Positions 1-5,307 of a DNA stretch of 5,307 nucleotides are shown here, in pieces (position 1 is the first letter of the stretch; every line of letters starts with the position of its first letter). The position numbers and the translations under genes are program-made. A model generated the notes under the pieces. That model was not told where the DNA came from and ran no database searches. It was given only the letters and a program-made list of their open reading frames with translations. Source of the stretch: Saprospirales bacterium (lineage in GTDB: Bacteria; Bacteroidota; Bacteroidia; Chitinophagales; JADJOU01); NCBI GenBank assembly GCA_947461165.1, contig CANHJR010000111.1, positions 1 to 5,307 on the forward strand, given 5' to 3'.

Positions 1-1565
1 AGTTTAAATTGATTATCAATTGCTGTTTGAAAATCTATTTTAGGCGTCAGCTTAAAAAAATTATAAGTGTTGTCTAAATAATTAATGAATTCTTTCCTAA
101 ACCGTTTTCTGGTTTCTTTTTTATATTTTATGTTGAGGAAATTTTTCCTTTTGACGAATGACTGCAGAACAAACATAAAGTTAATACGGTAAAACATCGT
201 GAACAATGAATCACGATCAAACAACCTGTTATTCCAATGGGATGACCTTTTCAGAAATTGGCCCTTATACTGCAATAAACCATCTTCAGTCATTTTCAAT
301 TTGTCATCGTAATAAGCAGAAATAAAAAAGTTTGGAGTGGGATGATAGCCATCTGTCCTTTCATCTTGATATCGTATTTTTTTGTCCCGATCCTTTCCAA
401 AAATATCCAGGCTCATCGCGAGCACATTCCGGGCATAAGTAAACTGTTTATAGGATGAATAATCGTCTACTGATGACTTATCGGAGTAATACTTACTGTC
501 AGCAATAAAATAGATATCGTGCTTCTGGAAAACACCCTTTTCTTTATATAGGTGATCAAGTTGCTTATTGTCAGGCTGGCTTTTCATCTTTTTTATTTCG
601 CCTAACGCAGGATCGCCGATAAGTTTGTCTATCATTTCCTCAAAAACACGATTGAAATCTTTTATCAGAACATACTCCTCTTCAGCTTTTCCAACCCTTG
701 ATTTCGAGATTCGTTCAAAGAATAATGTAAGTAAATCATGTAACTTGAGCATTTTGTCGTTGAAGTAACGATACTTGATTGATTTGAGGTGCGCATACCC
801 TTTTTTTTCCAGCTTGCGATATTCTGAACCTGTTATGATGTCATAGTTCATATTCAGAGTGAAATCAAATCCATATTTGTTATTCAAGTGATTTAATACC
901 GAAAAGAAGATTCGAATGAGCTCCTCGTCATAGTCTATAACCCTTTTCCTTGAATAAACATCAAAATAAATGGGGCTTTTATCTGCTAAAACAGGTAATT
1001 TTCGGGCTATTGTTTTGCTCCACTTAATACGGTTTTTCTGGGAATTTGACTTTCTGGTAATGAAAGCAAAGAGATTACTATTATGCTCATAAAACAATCT
1101 CAGACCCTCAACAATTTCTAGTTCAGTTAGCGAATGATCATCCTTTCTCGATATCACTGGATTCACCAGACCGGACTCACTGATATTTTCATGAACAAAA
1201 GTTTGCCTGTATTTATCGATTGCTCGATATAGCCAAACGGACATTTCATACAATAGGGAAGGTGTGTGAGATTGTGAATCATTTTTTTTTAACTTGTCAC
1301 TCTCAAGTAAATCTATAATATCATCCGGTATGAAATGACCGAATGCCTTGGTGTTTTTAACCAATTCATCATACTTCAGAAAAACTTTTGGAAAAATCAT
1401 TACAGGCTCTTTCAGTGCGCCATTAACGCCAGCGGAACAGTAGTAACCCACATAATTAATCTTCGTCTTTCCGGTTGTCCCGTATATCGGGGAATGAAAA
1501 TTTCTTCCAAGTATTTCTTTAATTTTAGAATGATCATAAGGATATTCTTCAAAAATTATTTTCAT
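1..1565 (-). CDS. LlaJI.R2-like PD-(D/E)xK restriction nuclease, 3' end outside window
   Basis: This is the nuclease partner of the AAA+ protein, playing the part of McrC or LlaJI.R2. The frame is open from ATG at 1565 to the window edge (521 codons, no stop), so the C-terminus is missing. LlaJI-family landmarks appear in order: VGYY (39-42) and IFPKVF (57-62) in the N-terminal region; VLIKDFNRVFEEMIDKLIGD (about 301 onward); a PD-(D/E)xK core with Asp337 in LDHLY and Asp356-Ser-Lys358 in FIADSKYY (codons 500-492); YKQFTYARNV shortly after; and SSHWNNRLFDRDSL further on. The catalytic set appears intact. The start overlaps the R1 stop as ATGA and has only a weak purine-rich AAAGAAA upstream, so translation is probably coupled. 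By family logic it cuts DNA only together with R1, at sites lacking the methyl mark. The frame is continuous, with no frameshift; an A9 and an A8 tract lie inside it. Assignment to the LlaJI endonuclease family is strong from motif pattern, though not checked by search. Confidence 0.93.
   Translation of the reverse strand, partial: MKIIFEEYPYDHSKIKEILGRNFHSPIYGTTGKTKINYVGYYCSAGVNGALKEPVMIFPKVFLKYDELVKNTKAFGHFIPDDIIDLLESDKLKKNDSQSHTPSLLYEMSVWLYRAIDKYRQTFVHENISESGLVNPVISRKDDHSLTELEIVEGLRLFYEHNSNLFAFITRKSNSQKNRIKWSKTIARKLPVLADKSPIYFDVYSRKRVIDYDEELIRIFFSVLNHLNNKYGFDFTLNMNYDIITGSEYRKLEKKGYAHLKSIKYRYFNDKMLKLHDLLTLFFERISKSRVGKAEEEYVLIKDFNRVFEEMIDKLIGDPALGEIKKMKSQPDNKQLDHLYKEKGVFQKHDIYFIADSKYYSDKSSVDDYSSYKQFTYARNVLAMSLDIFGKDRDKKIRYQDERTDGYHPTPNFFISAYYDDKLKMTEDGLLQYKGQFLKRSSHWNNRLFDRDSLFTMFYRINFMFVLQSFVKRKNFLNIKYKKETRKRFRKEFINYLDNTYNFFKLTPKIDFQTAIDNQFK
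1562..1565 (-). other. ATGA stop/start overlap (AAA+ motor / nuclease)
   Basis: The R1 stop TGA (1564-1562) and the R2 start ATG (1565-1563) share four bases. This is a classic translational-coupling arrangement that would keep the nuclease at or below the level of its motor. It also fixes the nuclease start with good confidence, since no other start is better placed. Confidence 0.85.
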
Positions 1566-3919
1566 CGTTTTTCTTTGTTCGATTCAATCTCACTGGAACT
1601 ATCAAGATTCTTAGTGATAAAATTTTCGACTGTCTCATTTGAATCAGAAGCTAAAAAATTCTCTATAAACTCTCGGGCCACCTCAAGATTCACCTTTCCT
1701 TTATTAAAAAAGTCACTGAAGGTTAATTCTCTGTCATTGTCTAACATGAATACGGAATTTCCGGATCGATGCTCGTCCTTGTATATTTCTGACCATAAGT
1801 AAAATACCACCTTTGAAACAAATTGATCTGCTGATATCCTGTTATTAACCGAAGCAACAAATCGATTACCTATCTGCTTGTCCTCACTTTGACTATGGTC
1901 CTTAATTCTTTCATTTATTTGTTTAATGAGTTTTCCCCAATTATATTTTCCCGCACTTTCAAGGTCAATTTCAAATTGACCTGCGTCATCATAATCAATG
2001 GGAATATACTGCCACTCCCATCTGCGCTTAAAGGCGCTATCCATCGGAAACAAGGACTGGTCTGATGTATTCATGGTGCAAAGAATGTTTAGGTTATTCG
2101 GCAGGGTCATTCTTGAGAAGTCAAGAGCGCCTGATTTTTGCTGATACTCACTAAGTCGCTTTATATTCTTTAACTTGTTACAGAGGTGCTGCTGGATATC
2201 CGGAGAACAAGTAATCGGGTACTCTGAAAAACCATCATTCCCTCTGTCTAATAACTGAAATATATCTCCGAAAATTTGCGCGCAATTACCACGGTTTATT
2301 TCCTCAATAATAAGAAAGTAAGGTTTATTCGTGTCCCAAGCCGCACAGTAAGCCCGAATAAACGCTTCTTCAACGAACCTATAAGTTATCTGATCGCCCG
2401 CAGGGTTTTGAATCACCGAAGGTTTGTAAGCACCTACAAACCCTTGGTAGTCAAGTTCGGGATGAAAAGTAATTCGAGGCCAAGAACCCGGATAATTGGA
2501 TTTGATATGGTAGCTTTTGCCTGATCCAGGGGGACCGAAGAGTATTTTTTGAATTGGCAACATACCAGGTGTATTAGTGTTTTTTGATGTTTTATATAGT
2601 CTATATATCCTCTCTTTAGGGTCGAATTCAATCTCATACAACCCTTGTCCATAATCATATATGAAATGGACAAATTCCTTAAAATTTGGGTGGCTCTTAT
2701 CTTGCGGGTGTGACCACTGGCTGGAGAAATATATATACTCTTCACCCAATATACGAAGGTTTATTGGGTTGTATCTCAAGGAAGTTCCAGTTTTTAAGCT
2801 CTCACTATCCTGCTTCGAATCAAAGACAGCCAATATCTTTTTTGAGCCAAAGTAATCGCTAAATCCTATAGATTTAATAGGTTTATCACTATGATTTCGA
2901 TAGAAATAGCTCTTTTTCAAATGCAAAAACGGATCGCCAAATTCATTATATACCTCTTGGAATGTTTTGAATGCGAACCCACGAAGACTCTTGTCAGAAA
3001 TCAATAATGTTCTTTCAGCGTTATTATTCCTTGGATTAAGCTGATAATAACCATAAATGTCCTTTAAAATTGTGTATTTATTTTCTGAATAATCTTCAAT
3101 GAACCTCTTAAAATTATCAAAATGAATATGCGATTCATTTGACCTAGTATACTCGAATTCAGTCGAAAAATAAACTTCTTTATTATCGTATAGAAGCTGA
3201 AGAGGTTCCTTTTGATATCGGAATCTGTTCTCTGATTCAATAACCTTAGCTCCATTACCGGGCTCAAAAACTCCAAGCAACTTTGAACTGCCAAAATATT
3301 CCTTGAAGATGATTCCCTTGTAATCGAACTGTCCAATTTTAGTAAATACTTCTTCAGCATTTTTCTTAAGAAATTCATCTCCGAATTCTTTGACAAGAAT
3401 TTTAAAAACACCGAAACAAAAACCCCGTAGATTCCCTTGATCTTGATTTATTTCTAAAATCAAATCTTTATCTTCCTTTTTAAATATCAATGAAGAGTAC
3501 TTTGGAATTAGAAACTCTTGCAAATTCAATCCCGATTCTTGCTTTATACTATTAACGTAATGTCTGTTTCCGGTGCTTAAAGAAATATTTAACCTATAAT
3601 CAGCAATATTTGAGTCGCCAAAATGAGTCTCAATAATCTTTAATTGTTCCTCATACCATTTATCATCAAGTTTTATTTTCTTCCCTTTATGAAAAAGCTC
3701 AGTCTTTTTATAAAATCTAGCGAAATTTATTGCCGCAGTTAGATTTGCCTTTTCTATTTTAACTTCAACCTGTTGAAGTTTATCCGTCCAATTCCAATTT
3801 AAATTTTTACAAATCTCATTTGGAATGAGAATTTGTCCATTGTCATCACTTCTGGAATTATTCGATAATACATATTTGCAATCGGCATCTGAAAGAACCT
3901 TGCTTCCGATTTTAATCAT
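1562..3919 (-). CDS. McrB/LlaJI.R1-like AAA+ GTPase motor subunit of restriction system
   Basis: This is the motor and probable DNA-recognition subunit (785 residues). McrB-family proteins form GTP-binding rings that recruit and activate a partner nuclease. The C-terminal AAA+ module is intact: Walker A GPPGSGKS (residues 462-469), Walker B LIIEEINRGN (536-545), the McrB-type sensor/signature MNTSDQS (616-622), an arginine-finger segment DSAFKRRWEW (627-636) and QIGNRF (682-687). The Walker B pair is Glu-Glu, where E. coli McrB has Asp-Glu. The N-terminal 450 residues do not look like the E. coli McrB methyl-binding domain. They comprise a first domain of about 160 residues, then two tandem diverged copies of one unit (about 163-294 and 311-442, offset 148 to 146). 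Family knowledge says LlaJI.R1 proteins carry a site-specific DNA-binding domain here, so the repeats may contact DNA (inference). The start follows the upstream gene by 11 nt, behind an A/T-rich leader without clear Shine-Dalgarno. Its stop overlaps the nuclease start by 4 nt (ATGA). Confidence 0.95.
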   Translation of the reverse strand: MIKIGSKVLSDADCKYVLSNNSRSDDNGQILIPNEICKNLNWNWTDKLQQVEVKIEKANLTAAINFARFYKKTELFHKGKKIKLDDKWYEEQLKIIETHFGDSNIADYRLNISLSTGNRHYVNSIKQESGLNLQEFLIPKYSSLIFKKEDKDLILEINQDQGNLRGFCFGVFKILVKEFGDEFLKKNAEEVFTKIGQFDYKGIIFKEYFGSSKLLGVFEPGNGAKVIESENRFRYQKEPLQLLYDNKEVYFSTEFEYTRSNESHIHFDNFKRFIEDYSENKYTILKDIYGYYQLNPRNNNAERTLLISDKSLRGFAFKTFQEVYNEFGDPFLHLKKSYFYRNHSDKPIKSIGFSDYFGSKKILAVFDSKQDSESLKTGTSLRYNPINLRILGEEYIYFSSQWSHPQDKSHPNFKEFVHFIYDYGQGLYEIEFDPKERIYRLYKTSKNTNTPGMLPIQKILFGPPGSGKSYHIKSNYPGSWPRITFHPELDYQGFVGAYKPSVIQNPAGDQITYRFVEEAFIRAYCAAWDTNKPYFLIIEEINRGNCAQIFGDIFQLLDRGNDGFSEYPITCSPDIQQHLCNKLKNIKRLSEYQQKSGALDFSRMTLPNNLNILCTMNTSDQSLFPMDSAFKRRWEWQYIPIDYDDAGQFEIDLESAGKYNWGKLIKQINERIKDHSQSEDKQIGNRFVASVNNRISADQFVSKVVFYLWSEIYKDEHRSGNSVFMLDNDRELTFSDFFNKGKVNLEVAREFIENFLASDSNETVENFITKNLDSSSEIESNKEKR
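2594..2989 (-). repeat. Protein-level tandem repeat, copy B (R1 residues about 311-442)
   Basis: This is the second copy of the duplicated unit, ending about 20 residues before the Walker A motif. Matching anchors are LRGFAF, EFGDPFL, FSDYFGSKKILAVF, LRY, IYFS and FVHFIYDYGQGLYEI. It is separated from copy A by a short Asn-rich, probably flexible linker (PRNNNAER, residues about 296-303). The basic residues differ between copies: for example, KSYFYRNHSDKPIK in this copy has no close match in copy A. The two copies may therefore have specialised. Confidence 0.85.
3038..3433 (-). repeat. Protein-level tandem repeat, copy A (R1 residues about 163-294)
   Basis: This is the first copy of a diverged duplicated unit inside the AAA+ gene. 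Anchors shared with copy B are LRGFCF, EFGDEFL, FKEYFGSSKLLGVF, FRY, VYFS, and the closing segment FKRFIEDYSENKYTI. Each anchor recurs in the same order 148, shrinking to 146, residues later. The similarity is in the protein; the DNA copies have diverged too far for recent duplication or easy recombination. Function is unknown. An N-terminal position in an McrB-like protein makes DNA or partner binding the likeliest role. Confidence 0.85.
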
Positions 3920-3930
3920 GGTTATTTATA

Positions 3931-4458
3931 TTAAAAGTATGGTGCAAGCACATTAATTATTTTATGAAAAGCTTCTTCGCTATAACTGTGTAGATGTCTT
4001 TGCTTTATCCCGTCTAATTTGGCACTCAATAAATCAAACAATTCCGATCTATATTCAAACAATATAAAAACAAGGTGTTGATTGTCTGTTGCAAACCATA
4101 AAAGATACCAGTTGATATTGCCAGGGCTCTGGCACACTTTGGTCCTTATCTCTCGAACAACAGAGTTCAATTCCTGTCCTTTGTAGTTCAATTCTTCGCT
4201 ATTACCTTTTCTGATTTTTGGACTTCTGAATGTGCCATCTGGATTTTCAATATAATCAAGCAGGCAAAGGAGTTTCTTGTTTTCATTTTCCGTCACGAGA
4301 TAGCAGAAGTCAATTAGATGAAGATCATCTATATAGGTGAGAGTATTTTCAAAGAGTCCTATGTGTGTCTGATTACTTTTATCAGAAATCCCTAGGTCAG
4401 CTTTGGATAACTTTTTTATCCCAATTACAGAGTTTCTATGCGGAATAAGTCTATCCAT
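3931..4458 (-). CDS. Small restriction-system protein, possibly EcoRII-N/B3-like DNA-binding domain
   Basis: This is a 175-residue soluble protein with no signal peptide or membrane segment. I do not recognise it with certainty. Its N-terminal stretch, residues 13-34, has the pattern I-K-K-L-S-x-x-D-x-G-x-S followed by N-Q-T-H-I-G-L. This resembles the opening of the EcoRII N-terminal domain (I-K-R-L-S-x-x-D-x-G-x-T, then H-Q-x-G-L), a B3-like pseudobarrel that binds the effector DNA site. Later landmarks are a basic SPKIRKG segment (residues about 79-85) and a Trp-rich hydrophobic core strand (WYLLWF, about 117-122). No PD-(D/E)xK or HNH nuclease motif is visible, so a specificity or accessory role is more likely than cleavage. 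It starts inside the methyltransferase stop (ATGGATAG overlap) and ends 11 nt before the AAA+ gene, so it is an integral operon member. Alternatives are a diverged stand-alone endonuclease or an unrelated accessory protein. The CDS is sure; the function is a guess. Confidence 0.85.
   Translation of the reverse strand: MDRLIPHRNSVIGIKKLSKADLGISDKSNQTHIGLFENTLTYIDDLHLIDFCYLVTENENKKLLCLLDYIENPDGTFRSPKIRKGNSEELNYKGQELNSVVREIRTKVCQSPGNINWYLLWFATDNQHLVFILFEYRSELFDLLSAKLDGIKQRHLHSYSEEAFHKIINVLAPYF
4451..4458 (-). other. Stop/start overlap ATGGATAG (methyltransferase / small protein)
   Basis: The small protein's ATG (4458-4456) lies upstream of the methyltransferase TAG stop (4453-4451), so the two frames overlap by 8 nt. 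The leader before the ATG shows no Shine-Dalgarno-like run. Re-initiation by ribosomes finishing the methyltransferase is therefore the simplest way to translate it, and it ties the small protein to protective methylation. Confidence 0.75.
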
Positions 4459-5307
4459 TCAACAGGCCGAATTTTTTATTAAGATAATGCAATAATACAT
4501 AAATAGTATTTACGCTTACTGCATTTCCGGCCTGTCGGTATAATTGATGATTGCTGACCCCGGCAGTTCTAGCTTTCTCAACATCTTTCCGATTAAACCC
4601 CTGTAACATGAAAGCTTCTTCAGGCGTTATTTTCCGAATAGAGTGTCTGGCTTGTTCTTCCTTTGTATAAACTCTTTCGAAAAATCTTTCTGGGTTATCC
4701 GACAACAGAAATTCATCGGAATAATAGTTGTCTTGACATGCTCTATGTAGTTTAACCATGCTTGCAGTTAGTGGTCTTGCTATTAATTGATTAATCTCTG
4801 AACTTGACTCGAAATTTTTACTACCGTTAGCTAATATTGTCGGTTTTACTTTTTCTGATAGGTAATATTTCGAATCAACTTCTTTTTCTAGAATATCAAG
4901 TACCGTCCTGTACTTATTAATAGAAGCCCTTGGGTCTAATGCAAAAGCCTCTGCTTCAATTTCATGCTCTTGCATGGAGACTGCTTGATTTTTATTGATG
5001 GAGTTTTTGTGTATGCCAAAAATGAATATTCTTCTTCTTGTTTGAGGTAATCCGAACCTTTTTGTATCTAGCACTACTGAATCCACGCTATAATTTGCAT
5101 CTTCCGTGAGAGAACGAATGATTTCATCGTATGTATTGTTGTTGTCATGTGTTTTTAAATTTCTTACATTTTCTAGCAGTAGGAATTTTGGTTTCTTTTC
5201 TTTAAGGATATCGATTATCCTGTAAAAAACTTCGCCCCTTTCATCTTCGAACCCCTGCTTCTTTCCCATCATACTGAAAGCTTGACAAGGGAATCCACCG
5301 GTTAGTA
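4451..5307 (-). CDS. C5-cytosine DNA methyltransferase, 3' part (N-terminus outside window)
   Basis: This enzyme transfers a methyl group from S-adenosylmethionine to carbon 5 of cytosine in a specific DNA site, here presumably protecting host DNA from the downstream nuclease. The visible 284 codons begin just before catalytic motif IV (GGFPCQAFS, with the nucleophilic Cys codon at 5287-5285). Motif VI follows (LLLENVRNL, Glu codon at 5173-5171), then motif VIII (GLPQTRRRIFIFG), a target-recognition region of about 130 residues, motif IX (ITPEEAFMLQGF) and motif X (RQAGNAVSVNTI). The order and spacing match the family. The AdoMet-binding motif I is missing only because the gene runs off the window. 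The in-frame ATG at 5272 is not the start, because the open frame and motif IV continue upstream of it. The stop codon (TAG, 4453-4451) lies inside the next gene, which suggests translational coupling. The target sequence cannot be read from the fragment. Confidence 0.96.
   Translation of the reverse strand, partial: LTGGFPCQAFSMMGKKQGFEDERGEVFYRIIDILKEKKPKFLLLENVRNLKTHDNNNTYDEIIRSLTEDANYSVDSVVLDTKRFGLPQTRRRIFIFGIHKNSINKNQAVSMQEHEIEAEAFALDPRASINKYRTVLDILEKEVDSKYYLSEKVKPTILANGSKNFESSSEINQLIARPLTASMVKLHRACQDNYYSDEFLLSDNPERFFERVYTKEEQARHSIRKITPEEAFMLQGFNRKDVEKARTAGVSNHQLYRQAGNAVSVNTIYVLLHYLNKKFGLLNG

Noticed and set aside
568..768. Forward-strand 66-codon open frame
   Set aside because: It is antisense to the nuclease gene near its catalytic core and has no domain or start signal, so it is an AT-rich shadow frame.
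1335..1802. Forward-strand open frame of 155 codons crossing the R2 start and R1 end
   Set aside because: It lies antisense across two well-supported genes with strong motifs. Its composition (Phe/Ser/Arg-rich) is that of a shadow frame, and no recognisable domain is seen.
44..1987. GACGC/GCGTC (LlaJI target) occurrences at 44-48 and 1983-1987
   Set aside because: Only two copies were seen, close to what base composition predicts, so they say nothing about the actual specificity of this system.
2434..2745. Minus-strand 103-codon open frame overlapping the motor gene in another frame
   Set aside because: It lies fully inside the R1 gene over copy B and Walker A, where the R1 frame has clear conserved motifs. 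It has no motif of its own.
3920..3930. Promoter or terminator in the 11-nt gap before the motor gene
   Set aside because: The gap is too short for a terminator hairpin, and its A/T richness does not give separable -35 and -10 boxes. It is more simply an intra-operon leader.
4451..5272. Methyltransferase starting at ATG 5272 as a complete 273-residue protein
   Set aside because: The frame remains open upstream and encodes the catalytic GGFPCQAFS motif before that ATG. A start at 5272 would lose the catalytic Cys, so this is a window-edge artefact.

Overview
The window holds one compact, leftward-reading (minus-strand) gene cluster that fills it almost end to end. It looks like a LlaJI-type restriction-modification system: a cytosine-5 DNA methyltransferase combined with an McrB-like AAA+ motor and a LlaJI-family nuclease. 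The DNA is AT-rich (mid-thirties % G+C by eye). The starts I could inspect are preceded by A/T-rich stretches with no convincing Shine-Dalgarno sequence. Together these fit a Bacteroidota-like host, but they do not prove it, and no core gene is present to fix the taxonomy.

In transcription order (high to low coordinates): (1) 5307-4451, the 3' part of a C5-cytosine methyltransferase. The window edge cuts it just upstream of the catalytic Pro-Cys-Gln motif. (2) 4458-3931, a 175-residue protein that overlaps the methyltransferase by 8 nt. Its N-terminus resembles the start of the EcoRII N-terminal (B3-like) DNA-binding domain, and this is tentative. (3) 3919-1562, a 785-residue McrB/LlaJI.R1-like protein. 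Its C-terminal half is a complete AAA+ GTPase module. Its N-terminal half carries an uncharacterised domain followed by two diverged tandem copies of a roughly 148-residue-period unit. (4) 1565-1, a LlaJI.R2-like PD-(D/E)xK nuclease, starting on an ATGA overlap and cut by the left edge after 521 codons.

The proposed division of labour is as follows. The methyltransferase protects host sites. The AAA+ protein, alone or with the small protein, recognises unmethylated sites and assembles a GTP-driven oligomer. The nuclease is recruited to cut. The enzyme classes rest on visible motifs. The cooperation rests on gene order, overlaps and the known LlaJI/McrBC systems. The least explained parts are the duplicated module in the motor protein and the separate small putative DNA-binding gene between methyltransferase and motor. 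There are no non-coding stretches longer than 11 nt, no RNA genes, no mobile-element ends and no terminator in the window. The operon promoter and any second methyltransferase would lie beyond position 5307.
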